A stretch of DNA of 64,000 nt from an uncultured Flavobacteriaceae bacterium (GCA_937959395.1 CALGLR010000023.1:40281-104280); one strand, 5' to 3'; shown: positions 1 through 9,897, counted from the first letter of the stretch. Translations and numbers: made by a program. The notes: generated by a model from the sequence alone, not told the origin.

Positions 1-1
1 A

Positions 2-1612
2 TTAAAAGGAGGCGATTTTAGATCTAGAGAAGCCAATGTGTATCGATTAGCCGAATTATCTGCACCTCTTATTGATCATTACGTGCAGCAAGGCGTTCCT
101 TTTGCAAGAGAATACGGCGGTGTATTGGTAAACAGAAGTTTTGGTGGTGTGCAAGTACAACGAACTTTTTATGCCAGAGGTCAAACTGGTCAGCAATTAT
201 TAATGGCTGCTTATTCACAACTTTATAAAATGATTCGTGCTAAAAAGGTAAAAATGTTTCCTCGTAGTGAGATGATGGATTTGGTAGTGATTGATGGAAA
301 AGCGAAGGGTATTATTGTACGCGATTTAGTTACTGGAGCACTTAAAAGATATGCCGCCGACGCCGTAGTCCTAGCTACAGGCGGTTATTCTAGAGTATTC
401 CGATTATCCACATTAGCGATTGGATGTAACGGAAGTGCACTTTGGAAAGCCCATAAACGTGGGGCATATTTTGCAGCTCCTAGCTTTACACAAATTCACC
501 CTACAGCATTGCCACAATCTAGTGAAGCACAATCTAAATTAACTTTGATGTCTGAATCACTTCGAAATGATGGAAGAATTTGGGTACCCAAACAGAAAGA
601 AGACTCACGAAAAGCTAATGATATTCCCGAAGAAGAAAGAGATTATTATTTAGAGCGTAGGTATCCTAGTTTTGGAAACTTAGCGCCAAGAGATATTGCT
701 TCGAGAGCGGCAAAAGAGCGTATTGACGCAGGTTACGGAGTAGGAAGGCTTAAAAATGCCGTATATCTTGATTTTAAACACGCCATTGAAAGTTTTGGAT
801 TAAAAACCATTAAAGATCGCTACGGTAACCTTTTTACAATGTATAAAAAAATAACGGGGATTGATGCCTATAAAGAACCGATGCAAATCTCGCCAGCGGC
901 ACATTTTTCTATGGGTGGTTTATGGGTAGATTATGAGTTGATGACTACTATTCCTGGACTTTATGCTATTGGGGAATGTAATTTTTCAGACCATGGTGCT
1001 AATAGGTTAGGCGCAAACTCATTGCTTCAAGCTAGTATTGATGGGTATTTCGTATTACCTAATACTATAAATAATTACTTAGCTAGTGTTTTAAAAGAGG
1101 AACACCCTAATACCAATCATCCCGAATTTGCTAAAGTTGAAAACGAAGTGAGAAAGCACATTGAGAATATTATGAATGTGAATGGTACAAAAACGGTAGA
1201 TCATTTCCATAGGGAATTGGGAAAAATAATGTGGAATGAGTGTGCAATGAGTCGCAATAAAGTGGGGTTAGAAGATGCAATTAATAAAATTGAAAAGTTG
1301 AAAGATGAATTCTGGAGTGAAGTAAAAATTACAGGCACAAGCAATGGTATGAACACAGAACTTGAAAAAGCGTATCGTTTAGCAGATTTTATAGAATTGG
1401 GAATTTTAATGTGTACCGATGCTTTACAGCGAGAAGAATCTTGCGGTGCCCATTTTAGGGAAGAATACCAAACCGAAGATGGAGAAGCAGTAAGAATTGA
1501 CGATAAGTACATGTATGTCTCTGCTTGGGGTTATAATGAAGGTAATTTCAAAATGCATAAAGAAACTTTAGAATTTGAAAATGTAAAACCTACAGTTCGC
1601 AGTTATAAATAA
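2..1612 (+). CDS. sdhA: Succinate dehydrogenase/fumarate reductase flavoprotein subunit, 5' partial
   Basis: This is the FAD-bearing catalytic subunit of complex II, which oxidises succinate to fumarate on the cytoplasmic face of the inner membrane. The frame is already open at base 2 ([18 protein letters not shown]...), so the GTG at 38 is an internal Val and the true start lies upstream of the window. I judge that roughly 130-145 N-terminal residues, including the dinucleotide-binding start of the FAD domain, are missing. Visible family marks are the IHPTALPQ substrate-site segment (about nt 490-515), [13 protein letters not shown], and the C-terminal [25 protein letters not shown] region (about nt 955-1030) with the active-site Arg. 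sdhB follows after 7 bp, so the two are co-transcribed. The direction in vivo (Sdh or Frd) cannot be told from sequence alone. Confidence 0.95.
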   Translation, partial: LKGGDFRSREANVYRLAELSAPLIDHYVQQGVPFAREYGGVLVNRSFGGVQVQRTFYARGQTGQQLLMAAYSQLYKMIRAKKVKMFPRSEMMDLVVIDGKAKGIIVRDLVTGALKRYAADAVVLATGGYSRVFRLSTLAIGCNGSALWKAHKRGAYFAAPSFTQIHPTALPQSSEAQSKLTLMSESLRNDGRIWVPKQKEDSRKANDIPEEERDYYLERRYPSFGNLAPRDIASRAAKERIDAGYGVGRLKNAVYLDFKHAIESFGLKTIKDRYGNLFTMYKKITGIDAYKEPMQISPAAHFSMGGLWVDYELMTTIPGLYAIGECNFSDHGANRLGANSLLQASIDGYFVLPNTINNYLASVLKEEHPNTNHPEFAKVENEVRKHIENIMNVNGTKTVDHFHRELGKIMWNECAMSRNKVGLEDAINKIEKLKDEFWSEVKITGTSNGMNTELEKAYRLADFIELGILMCTDALQREESCGAHFREEYQTEDGEAVRIDDKYMYVSAWGYNEGNFKMHKETLEFENVKPTVRSYK

Positions 1613-1619
1613 AGAGATT

Positions 1620-2363
1620 ATGAAAGTAACATTTAAAATATGGAAGCAGGATAAGCCTGAAACGAAAGGGGCTTTAAAAACGTATGAAGTAAGCGGTTTA
1701 ACTGAAGACATGTCTTTTTTGGAAGCCTTAGACCATCTTAATGAAGAACTTGTATTAAAAGACGAAGCTGTAATTGCTTATGAATACGATTGTAGAGAAG
1801 GCATATGCGGCCAATGTGGCGTATTTATAAATGGACGAGCACACGGGCCACATGATAACATGACCACATGCCAGTTACACATGCGTAGTTTTAAAGATGG
1901 GGATACAATTGTAGTAGAACCCTGGAGAGCTGCATCTTTTCCAATTATTAAAGATTTAATTGTAGACCGCTCTTCTTTTGATCGTATTATAGAACAAGGT
2001 GCTTACATCACCGCTAAAACAGGTACAGCACCAGAGGCGAATGCTATTTTAATTCCCAAAGAAATTTCAGATCAAGCAATGGATGCTGCTGCTTGTATAG
2101 GTTGTGGAGCATGCGTGGCAACGTGTAAGAATTCATCGGCTGCTTTATTTACATCGGCAAAAATAAATCACCTAAATAAATTACCACAAGGAAAAGCTGA
2201 AGAACACCAACGGGTAAAAGAGATGACCTATCAAATGAAAGAAGAAGGTTTTGGTAGCTGTACATTCACAGGAGCTTGTGAGGTAGAATGTCCAGAAGGG
2301 ATATCTATTACTAATATTGCTGAAATGAATGCAAGGAATTTTAAGGCAAAATTATTTGGATAA
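1620..2363 (+). CDS. sdhB: Succinate dehydrogenase/fumarate reductase iron-sulfur subunit
   Basis: This 247-aa subunit carries electrons from the flavin in SdhA to quinone at the membrane anchor. All three cluster sites can be read: [2Fe-2S] Cys58, Cys63, Cys66 and Cys84 (CREGICGQCG), [4Fe-4S] Cys159, 162, 165 and 169 (CIGCGACVATC), and the third cluster at Cys214, 220 and 224 (CTFTGACEVECPEGI). The third group has the spacing of the [3Fe-4S] site. Length is normal for the Bacteroidota type of SdhB. ATG follows the sdhA stop by 7 bp. The cytochrome b anchor is not downstream, so it is presumably upstream of sdhA outside the window, as in the usual sdhCAB order of this phylum. Confidence 0.96.
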   Translation: MKVTFKIWKQDKPETKGALKTYEVSGLTEDMSFLEALDHLNEELVLKDEAVIAYEYDCREGICGQCGVFINGRAHGPHDNMTTCQLHMRSFKDGDTIVVEPWRAASFPIIKDLIVDRSSFDRIIEQGAYITAKTGTAPEANAILIPKEISDQAMDAAACIGCGACVATCKNSSAALFTSAKINHLNKLPQGKAEEHQRVKEMTYQMKEEGFGSCTFTGACEVECPEGISITNIAEMNARNFKAKLFG

Positions 2364-2379
2364 CATTAATCTTTTAAAA

Positions 2380-3504
2380 ATGAAAAATAGCAAATTTATA
2401 CTTTTAGTATTTTTTTTAATTTTAGTAGTTAACGCGCAAGCGCAAACCCCTGAGCAAAAAGAGAGTAATAATAAAACGAGTTGGATTGAAGGCATAACTT
2501 CTGTTTTAACGCCATATGGAAGCTTACGTATTGGAGCTGGTTTTGCAGAAGAAGGTGAAATAGGAATTGCTAACAATGCGCCGCGAGCAGGTTTAAAATT
2601 AAAGCATGCTTTGAGTAATAAAGAAGACGAAAACTTTAATATTATTGGTCGCGTAGAGTTGGGGTTTAATCTAACTTCAAGAGATGACACAGTAGAGTTT
2701 TCAGTAGATCCAGGAGCGGGTATTGCGCAAGTTGGAGATGCTGTTTTTACGCGATTAGGATTTGTAGGAGTTACCTATAAAGACTTAGAGTTTACTTTCG
2801 GAAAGCAAAATTCAGTATACTATACTTTGGGAGCGAGTCAAGTGGATAAATTTCTAGCCTTTGGAGGTGCAGGAATTGGCGTTTGGAACATTGCAGATGG
2901 TGGGGTTTCAGGCACAGGTCGTGCAAATGAAGTTTTTATCTTAAAATATAGTAATAGCGGATTTACGATTGGAGCACAAGGGCAAGCAAGAAACATTTCA
3001 GAAAATAGCGAAAGCATTGACACCTATGGTTTTGCCGCTAATTATAAAATTGAAGGCTTTACCATTGGTGTTGGTTACAATAAGGTGAACGATGGCGTTG
3101 AAGATCCAGAACCTAATCAGGCAAAAGAGAACGATGAAGCTTTTGTGACTTCTGCTTCTTTTGAAAAAGAACGATTTACCATAGCCGCTTCTTATGCACT
3201 ACTAAAACAACATCAACGATTAGGAGGTGTTTTTTATGATGCTTCGGGTATTGAATTTTATACCCGATATAAATTCTCCAATAATGAAAGATGGCACGCA
3301 GCTTTAGGCTTTAATTATTTAAAACCTGATGATGACGAAGATTTAGGTGATTTTGATAACAAGTTTGGTATTGTAGAAGTGGGCTATAACTTCAAGAAGT
3401 CCAGCCATATTTTTACATCGGCAAAAATAGACCAAAGTGAAAATACTACTGGAGATAAGAGGAATCAAAGTGTATTTGGAATAGGTGTAAAATTTGGATT
3501 TTAA
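2380..3504 (+). CDS. Outer-membrane porin-like beta-barrel protein
   Basis: This predicted 374-aa outer-membrane protein starts at the ATG at 2380. The longer frame from 2329 would overlap sdhB and place 17 residues before a clear signal peptide (MKNSKFILLVFFLILVVNAQAQ, cleavage after AQA-Q). The mature part is a run of alternating amphipathic strands typical of general porins: GSLRIGAGF near the start, FGKQNSVYYTLGASQVDKF, repeated F-T-I-G-x-G-Y strands, and a final strand ending in aromatic Phe (FGIGVKFGF), the usual BAM recognition end. It begins 17 bp after sdhB and 13 bp before the CoA-transferase gene. It is therefore probably in the same transcript and may pass small carboxylates; that substrate is an inference from context. 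Confidence 0.75.
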   Translation: MKNSKFILLVFFLILVVNAQAQTPEQKESNNKTSWIEGITSVLTPYGSLRIGAGFAEEGEIGIANNAPRAGLKLKHALSNKEDENFNIIGRVELGFNLTSRDDTVEFSVDPGAGIAQVGDAVFTRLGFVGVTYKDLEFTFGKQNSVYYTLGASQVDKFLAFGGAGIGVWNIADGGVSGTGRANEVFILKYSNSGFTIGAQGQARNISENSESIDTYGFAANYKIEGFTIGVGYNKVNDGVEDPEPNQAKENDEAFVTSASFEKERFTIAASYALLKQHQRLGGVFYDASGIEFYTRYKFSNNERWHAALGFNYLKPDDDEDLGDFDNKFGIVEVGYNFKKSSHIFTSAKIDQSENTTGDKRNQSVFGIGVKFGF

Positions 3505-3516
3505 CATATAAAACTT

Positions 3517-4788
3517 ATGAAATTAACCTCTTTAGAACAAGCGGTGTCTATTGTATCTTCTGGAGATCGAATATTTCTCCAAGGCGCTGCAATGACTCCA
3601 AATTTACTTATAGATACATTATGTAATCGTTATAAAGAATTAGAAAAGGTTGAGTTCATTTCTATCCACACAGATGGCGAGGCTAAATATTTAGAAGAAC
3701 CATATAGTCGTTCTTTTTCCCTCTCCAGTTGTTTTGTAGGCAGTAATGTACGTAAAGGAGTAAATTCAAGTAGTGGTGATTATATTCCTATTTTTTTAAG
3801 TGAAATACATTGGTTATTTAGAAAGAAAACTTTTCCCTTGGATGTCGCTTTTATTCAAGTTTCTCCTCCAGACAAACATGGTTATTGTTCTCTAGGAGTC
3901 TCTGTAGATATTACTTTACCTGCAATAGAAACAGCATCAAAAGTAATAGCGTTAGTAAATCCGCAAGTGCCTAGAACGCATGGTGATGGAATTATTCATG
4001 AAAGTAATATTGATGTTGCAGTAGAAATAGATACCCCCATTCATGTAGCATATACTTCTGAACCTTCAGAGACTGAAGCTCAAATAGGTAAGCACGTTGC
4101 TGGTCTTATTGAGGATGGCGCTACTTTACAAATGGGCATAGGTAATATTCCTAATGCTGTATTACATAATTTAGCAAGTCATAAAGGATTAGGGATACAT
4201 ACCGAAATGTTTTCTGATGGAGTGCTACCACTTATTGAAAAAGGAGTGATTACTGGTGAAAATAAAAAAGTAAAACCAGGAAAAGTGTTAACTACATTTG
4301 CTGTAGGATCTCAAAAATTATATGATTTTATTGATGACAATCCGTTAGTGCATTTTAAGGAAGCTGCCTATACTAATGAGACTTCTATTATAAAACTCAA
4401 TCCTAAAATGACAGCAATTAATAGTGCTATTGAGATTGATTTAACTGGGCAAATATGTGCAGATACTATAGGGGCATATCAATACTCTGGTGTGGGAGGA
4501 CAAATGGACTTTATAAGAGGGGCATCACTTTCTAAGGGTGGAAAACCAATTATCGCTTTACCCTCGAGAACAAAAAAAGGAATTTCTAAAATTGTGCCCC
4601 AATTAAAAAATGGTGCTGGTGTTACAACGACTCGTGCTCATGCGCATTATATCGCTACAGAATTTGGTGTAGTAGACTTATTTGGTAAGACATTAAAACA
4701 ACGAGCAAAAGCACTTATTAATATTGCACATCCTGATGATAAAGAATCACTAGATAAGGAATTATACAATCGATTTAAAAATTTTTAA
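3517..4788 (+). CDS. Acetyl-CoA hydrolase/transferase family CoA-transferase
   Basis: This 423-aa member of the acetyl-CoA hydrolase/4-hydroxybutyrate CoA-transferase family moves CoA between carboxylates through a glutamyl-CoA thioester. The two family halves are visible: an N-terminal half to about residue 190, then GIGNIPNAVLHNL and LGIHTEMFSDGVLPLIEKG, in which Glu230 is the expected catalytic Glu. YSGVGGQMDFIRGA and ALPSRTKKGISKIVP follow. Length matches the family (about 430 aa). Next to sdhAB, a role in succinyl-CoA/succinate/acetate exchange is attractive, but 4-hydroxybutyrate or another acid is equally possible. The start ATG is 13 bp after the porin stop, consistent with one operon. 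Confidence 0.88.
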   Translation: MKLTSLEQAVSIVSSGDRIFLQGAAMTPNLLIDTLCNRYKELEKVEFISIHTDGEAKYLEEPYSRSFSLSSCFVGSNVRKGVNSSSGDYIPIFLSEIHWLFRKKTFPLDVAFIQVSPPDKHGYCSLGVSVDITLPAIETASKVIALVNPQVPRTHGDGIIHESNIDVAVEIDTPIHVAYTSEPSETEAQIGKHVAGLIEDGATLQMGIGNIPNAVLHNLASHKGLGIHTEMFSDGVLPLIEKGVITGENKKVKPGKVLTTFAVGSQKLYDFIDDNPLVHFKEAAYTNETSIIKLNPKMTAINSAIEIDLTGQICADTIGAYQYSGVGGQMDFIRGASLSKGGKPIIALPSRTKKGISKIVPQLKNGAGVTTTRAHAHYIATEFGVVDLFGKTLKQRAKALINIAHPDDKESLDKELYNRFKNF

Positions 4789-4791
4789 AAA

Positions 4792-5940
4792 ATGAAGTAT
4801 ATTTTAGTTACACTACTATTTTTTTTGTTCCATTTTGAAGTAATGTCTCAAGAGGATAAAGAAAATACTTTAAAAAATCGGTTTAAGTTTTTTGAAGTAA
4901 AATCTCATGGAGGTGCTTTTCTAAAGTCTGATAATGCATTAGGGAATAGTGGGATATTAGATAATGGGTATGGAGGTGTGACTATAAAATTAGGATGGCA
5001 ACCTATAAGTCCCGAAAGTTGGTCTAGCCGCTTCAGTTATCCTTCTTATGGTATTGGTTTATATTCTGGATTTTTGAGCGATGCCGAAGTCTTTGGAAAC
5101 CCAAATGCAGTATATGGTTTTATTAACTTTCCTATTTCTCTTCCAGAAAAAAAGAACGTATTTAGTATTGAAGCATCTTTAGGACTTACTTATAATTTAA
5201 ATCCTTATGATTCAGAAACTAATCCTGTTAATAAAGCAATTGGAGCACGAGCCGCCGTATATTTTAATGTCGATTTTGGTTTTGCCTATAAGTTTACCAG
5301 AGAGCTGGACATATTGTATGGTTTTGATTTTACTCATTTTAGTAATGGTTCAACGTATCAACCTAATAATGGTCTTAATCTCTATGGTCTTAATTTAGGA
5401 TTACGTTATCATTATAATGCTGCGCAGTTTGAAGTTGATAAAGATATTTATACAAATAACTTATTACCTGCTAGGTTTAGAAGACCTCTCAGAGCCGAGC
5501 GTAATAAAAAACCAGAAAGTGCCATAAGTATTTTTGCTGCAGGAGGGTTTTCTCAAAGAAAAAAAGATGCAGGTACAGAAATATTATACGGTACTTTTTC
5601 GAGCGTATTAGATTACGAATATCAGTTTAACGAAATGCATTTGGTAAATGCTGGGGTTGATTTGTTTTTTGATAACCGACTCAGGAGCTTAGATGTTTCT
5701 GAAAGGTTTATAGCAGGAATCCATGCCGGATATGATTTTAACTTTTGGCGTTTTGCTATAAAATTCCAATTGGGGACTTATTTAACAGATGATAGAGGTA
5801 AAGGCACATTTTTTATACGACCTGCTCTAAGGTATCATATTTCAAAAACCGTCTTTGCTCAAGTTGGACTTAAAACATTAGCAGGAGGCGCTGCAGATTA
5901 CATTGAATATGGTATTGGAATTAAAGCTTTTAAATGGTAG
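4792..5940 (+). CDS. Acyloxyacyl hydrolase / PagL-like lipid A 3-O-deacylase family protein
   Basis: This 382-aa outer-membrane beta-barrel protein has a signal peptide (MKYILVTLLFFLFHFEVMSQ). PagL-type enzymes remove the 3-O acyl chain of lipid A with a Ser-His-Glu triad. Here FTHFSNGST carries the family's H-x-S-N signature (His182, Ser184). The N-terminal part, about 1-210, fits the PagL barrel length. The C-terminal 170 residues form a second set of barrel-like strands (FAAGGFSQRKK..., AIKFQLGTYLTDD, ending GIGIKAFKW) that simple PagL proteins lack, as in many Bacteroidota members. It starts 3 bp after the CoA-transferase stop. Substrate in this organism is inferred from the motif only. 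Confidence 0.72.
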   Translation: MKYILVTLLFFLFHFEVMSQEDKENTLKNRFKFFEVKSHGGAFLKSDNALGNSGILDNGYGGVTIKLGWQPISPESWSSRFSYPSYGIGLYSGFLSDAEVFGNPNAVYGFINFPISLPEKKNVFSIEASLGLTYNLNPYDSETNPVNKAIGARAAVYFNVDFGFAYKFTRELDILYGFDFTHFSNGSTYQPNNGLNLYGLNLGLRYHYNAAQFEVDKDIYTNNLLPARFRRPLRAERNKKPESAISIFAAGGFSQRKKDAGTEILYGTFSSVLDYEYQFNEMHLVNAGVDLFFDNRLRSLDVSERFIAGIHAGYDFNFWRFAIKFQLGTYLTDDRGKGTFFIRPALRYHISKTVFAQVGLKTLAGGAADYIEYGIGIKAFKW

Positions 5941-6044
5941 CAACTAATTTACCCATTTATAAATATATACTGTTTGCCTATACCGAGTTTTATTTGGACC
6001 ATTAAATAGGCCTATAAAATGAAGATGTAAACTAAAAAAATACG

Positions 6045-6659
6045 ATGGATTTTTTCGATATTCTTGATATACTAGGCACGATTGCTTTTGCTATCTCTGG
6101 CGCATTAGCGGCAATAAAAAGAGAAATGGATCTCTTTGGCATCTTTATCGTGGCATTTGTTACGGCTTTAGGTGGCGGTATTTTAAGAGATGTCTTTATA
6201 GGAAACACACCAGTTTGGTGGATGGAACATTTCTATGTGATACATTTTATAAGCATCTCTGTTGTTTTGGCCATACTATTTCGAAACAGTATTTTTTTTT
6301 TAACGAAATCTCTTTTTATATTCGATACCATTGGTCTTGCCATATTTACAATTAGCGGTGTGCAAATTGGAGTTTCTGCAAATTTAGATCCAGCGGTAAG
6401 TGTGGTACTTGGAATTATGACCGGATGTTTTGGAGGTGTAATTCGTGATATTTTGTGTAACGAAATTCCAATAATTTTTAGAAAAGAAATTTATGCGCTA
6501 GCATCGCTCGCTGGAGCTATATGTTTTATCATTCTATACTCCTTTAATTTCGATAAAAACATATCTTATATAAGTACAATTGTTATAGTAGCATTAATAC
6601 GAATTTTGGCAATAAGATTTAGTATTTCCTTACCAACTTATACGATCAAAAAGAAATAA
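6045..6659 (+). CDS. TRIC-type cation channel family membrane protein (UPF0126)
   Basis: This 204-aa inner-membrane protein has about seven hydrophobic helices and the duplicated glycine-rich signature of bacterial trimeric intracellular cation channels. The motifs are ISGALAAIKREMDLFG with LGGGILRDVFIGNTPVWW in repeat 1, and IFTISGVQIGVS with TGCFGGVIRDILCNEIP in repeat 2. Family members conduct K+ and other monovalent cations; no partner is evident here. The gene stands alone, about 100 bp after the PagL-like gene, and ends convergently with the minus-strand metallo-hydrolase (7 bp between stops). Length is normal. Confidence 0.9.
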   Translation: MDFFDILDILGTIAFAISGALAAIKREMDLFGIFIVAFVTALGGGILRDVFIGNTPVWWMEHFYVIHFISISVVLAILFRNSIFFLTKSLFIFDTIGLAIFTISGVQIGVSANLDPAVSVVLGIMTGCFGGVIRDILCNEIPIIFRKEIYALASLAGAICFIILYSFNFDKNISYISTIVIVALIRILAIRFSISLPTYTIKKK

Positions 6660-6666
6660 AAACAGT

Positions 6667-7497
6667 CTAGATGGTTACTTCTTGACCCTCTCGGGCTAAA
6701 AAGCAATTTGGAAATCTTTTTTGACAGTCTTTTTCCATTTTACGCAAAAAATCATCATTATGGTCTGGATCATGATGTGAAAGGTACAACCTTTTCACTC
6801 CAGCTAATTCTGCTACTTCAATAGCTTGTTCCCAACTGCTATGTCCCCAACCTTTGTGGGTGAGTAATTCATCTGGAGTATATTGCGAATCGTGTAAGAG
6901 GACATCTGCATCTTTGCAAAAAGCAATCACCTTTTCATCTAAGGTATCTCCATGTTCTATATCGGTGCAGTAAACAAATACCTTTCCATTTTTTTCAAAG
7001 CGATAGGCATAAGCACCTCCAGGGTGTTGATGACTATTTACTGAGATTTTACCATCTTTAAAATCAACATGATCATCTTTAACAACTGTGAATGTAAAAT
7101 TGGCTCCCATATTCTCTAGGGCTATAGGAAAGTAAGTGCTCTCGGTTTGTTTTGCCAATATCTCTTTTAGCTTATCTTTGGAAGGCGCTTCTTTTCCAAT
7201 CAAGAAAAACTCAATTTCTTTAGAAGGATCATAAGCAGGATCAAAAAAAGGAAAACCTTGTATATGGTCCCAATGAAAATGTGAAAACGTAATATAAATT
7301 TTCTTTCCTTCTGGAAAGTTCATTTTATTCAGCTTTTTTCCTAAATTTCTAATGCCTGTACCAGCATCAAAAACGAGTATGCTTTCAGATGCATCATCAC
7401 CGCTAATAGCTACACAAGTCGTATTGCCTCCAAATTCTTGAAAAGTAGGATCGCAAACGGGTATTGAGCCTCTAGTTCCGTAAAATGTAATCGTCAT
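6667..7497 (-). CDS. MBL-fold metallo-hydrolase
   Basis: This 276-aa protein has the metallo-beta-lactamase fold of the RNase Z/phosphodiesterase-like branch. The first metal motif is S-H-F-H-W-D-H at residues 72-78, preceded by the fold's N-terminal GTRGSIPVCDP and FDAGTGIRNLG. Further ligands are likely in NSHQHPGGAY (about 155), YCTDIEHG, LLHDSQYTPDE and the final LSHHDPDHND. There is no signal peptide, so it is cytoplasmic. The sequence resembles the PAS-associated/cAMP phosphodiesterase-type MBL proteins, but the substrate cannot be assigned. It lies 42 bp downstream of the TerB-like gene on the same strand and could share its transcript. Confidence 0.85.
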   Translation of the reverse strand: MTITFYGTRGSIPVCDPTFQEFGGNTTCVAISGDDASESILVFDAGTGIRNLGKKLNKMNFPEGKKIYITFSHFHWDHIQGFPFFDPAYDPSKEIEFFLIGKEAPSKDKLKEILAKQTESTYFPIALENMGANFTFTVVKDDHVDFKDGKISVNSHQHPGGAYAYRFEKNGKVFVYCTDIEHGDTLDEKVIAFCKDADVLLHDSQYTPDELLTHKGWGHSSWEQAIEVAELAGVKRLYLSHHDPDHNDDFLRKMEKDCQKRFPNCFLAREGQEVTI

Positions 7498-7539
7498 AAG
7501 CAGATTATTTTTTTCTAAATAAAAGCTGAAAAGTGATGC

Positions 7540-7950
7540 TTACTGGTTAATATTTTTTATTTCATTTTTATAAGTTTCTAAATCGATGCTTCCTTCTATT
7601 ACATCCAATGATTTTGCAACAATGTATTTTACATTACTTGGAGTAAACCCAACTGCCTTTGCCATACGTTCAAGCCATAGTGTTTGCTTATTCCCAGTTA
7701 TAGTAGCATCATCGGAAATTAATTGCGTTAGTGTGTACATACTCTCCAGTCTTTCATTGTGAGTATTTGTAGGTTCAAGAGGAAAACTGAGGTAGTTTTC
7801 CATTATATAATCATATTCATCACTAGGGATTTCTAGTTTTTTTGCTAAATGATTGAGAAATGTTTTTTCTTCTTGTGAAACGTCTCCGTCTCTAAGTGTT
7901 ATTTTAACCACTGCACCAAATTGATAATGATACTTACTCTTTGATTCCAT
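7540..7950 (-). CDS. TerB-like (DjlA N-terminal-type) domain protein
   Basis: This 136-aa soluble all-alpha protein has the TerB-like pattern of an acidic loop after the first helices (KITLRDGDVSQEEKTFL) and a second one later (LISDDATITGNKQTLW). It is a distant homologue of the TerB-like protein at 39287-39715: both share the D-G-x-x-x-x-x-E signature, a YLSFPLEP/GKYPINPP proline segment and the C-terminal ...IEGSIDLETYKNEI/FKGDFDFEEYQFLI. TerB-domain proteins are linked to envelope and tellurite stress, but the molecular role is not settled. A truncated second copy of its first 34 codons and upstream region is found at 12.02-12.21 kb. Confidence 0.75.
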   Translation of the reverse strand: MESKSKYHYQFGAVVKITLRDGDVSQEEKTFLNHLAKKLEIPSDEYDYIMENYLSFPLEPTNTHNERLESMYTLTQLISDDATITGNKQTLWLERMAKAVGFTPSNVKYIVAKSLDVIEGSIDLETYKNEIKNINQ

Positions 7951-8005
7951 AATATCGTATTAGTATTTGAATAACTTAAAATTACCTATAAGAAAGAACT
8001 TGGTA

Positions 8006-8024
8006 ATTATCTTTTAGGTTCAAC
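8006..8024 (-). promoter_or_regulatory. Shared 19-bp upstream element (recurrent)
   Basis: The sequence ATTATCTTTTAGGTTCAAC lies 56 bp upstream of the minus-strand TerB-like gene. Near-identical copies sit 57, 64 and 56 bp upstream of three other minus-strand starts or former starts (12183-12201, 26424-26442, 28433-28451). Consistent position suggests a promoter or activator element. No match to the standard Bacteroidota -33/-7 boxes was clear. Confidence 0.35.
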
Positions 8025-8046
8025 TAATAAAATTATAAGTATAACT

Positions 8047-8466
8047 ATGAAAATTATTAAAGCATTATTTGTTATCGCCTGCATTTTTTCAATGTCAAGT
8101 GTAAATTCTCAAAATCAAGATCAGACAGAAAAGAAGGACGATAAAGTGCGTCTTTTTACAATGGAAGAGTATTCTAATTTGCACCTATGGGTTGATAAAA
8201 CAATTCAAGAAATAGGGATGAGTAATGAATTAAAAGAAAAATACGAGACCTTATTTGGCTTTCATTTAGACAAAATAGGACGTCTTGAGGAAAATGAGAC
8301 AGAATTAACTGCTTATGAGTATCTTAAAGGAATGAAATTGCAAATTTCTAAATTAAATTCGAGTGTTGCACCTTTATTATCTTCAGATCAAAATAAAAAA
8401 CATTTAGATCTCATGATGGACTTTGAGAGAATTCTTACTAATAAATTAGCTTTAAAGAAATCATAA
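8047..8466 (+). CDS. Small exported protein of unknown function
   Basis: I do not recognise the family. The 139-aa product has a signal peptide (MKIIKALFVIACIFSMSSVNS, cleavage near NSQN) and a mature alpha-helical, charged region with no cysteine or obvious motif. Helices are seen at about residues 40-75 (EEYSNLHLWVDKTIQEIGMS...) and 85-139. It should be periplasmic or loosely envelope-bound. It is divergent from the TerB-like gene (96 bp between starts) and is followed by 237 bp without a gene. Confidence 0.6.
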   Translation: MKIIKALFVIACIFSMSSVNSQNQDQTEKKDDKVRLFTMEEYSNLHLWVDKTIQEIGMSNELKEKYETLFGFHLDKIGRLEENETELTAYEYLKGMKLQISKLNSSVAPLLSSDQNKKHLDLMMDFERILTNKLALKKS

Positions 8467-8703
8467 CTTAAGAACAAGGAATTATTCAATTTTTGCACTA
8501 TTTAAAGTTTAGTCATTATATAAAGGCTAGTTCTGAAAAATGACTGAATTTAAAAATTGATTTTATACAGATAATTGAGGGATCAAATTTGATATTTAAT
8601 ATCCTTAATTATAGAAGTATATAACTCTAATATTTTAGTATAATCAATATTATTTTGATATTCTTTTAACATGAAGTGCTTTCATTTAGTTTAAAGTTAA
8701 TAT

Positions 8704-9897
8704 ATGATTGTAGATGAAAGGGAAACATTAATTCTCGCTGTTCTTGTTTTATTTTTAGGAAAATACGTAAATAAGCGAATTAAATTTTTAAGGACTTACA
8801 ATATTCCAGAACCAGTTACAGGCGGTATTATAGCTTCCATTTTAATTTGTATAACTTTTATTGTGTTTAAAATTAAGGTTAATTTTTCTTTAGATCAAAG
8901 AGATGCGTTGCTTGTTGTTTTCTTTACTTGCGTAGGTTTGTCTTCTCGATTTGAAACCTTACTCAAAGGAGGGAAGCCTCTATTAATGATGCTTTTAATA
9001 GCAATAGGGTATTTATTTATTCAAAATTTTACTGGTATTGGTGTCGCATTTCTAACACGTATAGATACAGCAAACGGTCTTATAGGAGGATCTGTTGCGT
9101 TAAGTGGAGGCCACGGAACGGCAATAGCTTGGGCGCCTACATTTATGAAAGATTATGGAATTACAAATGCTATGGAAATTGGCATTGCTTGTGCCACATT
9201 TGGTCTCGTTTTAGGGGGTGTAGCTGGTGGGCCAATAGCCAATTTTCTTATAAAAAAGCACGATTTAAAGTCTTCCAGCGATAAAGCACTTAGTGTAGGA
9301 ATACGTAATTCCCAAGAAGAAAAAATTAATGTTGATACTATTTATTCCTTTGTTTTAATTCTTTGTATTGCAATAGGAATTGGAATCTATCTACATAAAT
9401 TTTTATTGAGTGTGAATGTGCAATTGCCTTTATTTGTGCCTTGTCTTTTTGGAGGTATTTTATTAACAAATACAGTCCCTCTTATTTGGAAAAATGTTTA
9501 TTGGCCTACAGATAAGCCTGTGATTGGTCTCGTATCAAATTATAGTCTGGGTCTCTTTTTAGCTATGTCGTTAATGAGTCTTCAATTATGGACACTTGTA
9601 GATTTGGCCATTCCAATTATTTCATTACTTATAGCTCAAGTCTTTACAGCGTCATTGTTTACTGTATTTGTAGTCTTTAGAGTATTAGGTAAGACATATG
9701 ATGCAGCCATTATGGCATCTGGTTACGTTGGCTTGGCACTTGGAGCGACACCTACTGCAATTGCAAATATGACAGCCGTAACAAAGAAATATGGTGCATC
9801 ACCTCAGGCATTCATTATCATTCCGCTTATTGGAGCATTTTTTATAGATATAGCTAATGCTGTGATCATAAAGATTATGTTTACTTTAATTGGGTGA
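8704..9897 (+). CDS. gltS: Sodium/glutamate symporter (GltS family)
   Basis: This 397-aa integral membrane protein has about ten to twelve hydrophobic segments and the GltS signatures. The first repeat has NIPEPVTGGIIAS, followed by a pore-loop-like IGGSVALSGGHGTAIAWAPTF; the second repeat has ASGYVGLALGATPTAIANMTAVTKKYGASPQAF. GltS imports glutamate with Na+. Length matches the family (about 400 aa). It is monocistronic, with AT-rich, geneless DNA of 237 bp upstream. Confidence 0.93.
   Translation: MIVDERETLILAVLVLFLGKYVNKRIKFLRTYNIPEPVTGGIIASILICITFIVFKIKVNFSLDQRDALLVVFFTCVGLSSRFETLLKGGKPLLMMLLIAIGYLFIQNFTGIGVAFLTRIDTANGLIGGSVALSGGHGTAIAWAPTFMKDYGITNAMEIGIACATFGLVLGGVAGGPIANFLIKKHDLKSSSDKALSVGIRNSQEEKINVDTIYSFVLILCIAIGIGIYLHKFLLSVNVQLPLFVPCLFGGILLTNTVPLIWKNVYWPTDKPVIGLVSNYSLGLFLAMSLMSLQLWTLVDLAIPIISLLIAQVFTASLFTVFVVFRVLGKTYDAAIMASGYVGLALGATPTAIANMTAVTKKYGASPQAFIIIPLIGAFFIDIANAVIIKIMFTLIG

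Noticed and set aside
2329..2379. Upstream start of the porin frame
   Set aside because: It would overlap sdhB and put 17 polar residues before a normal signal peptide.
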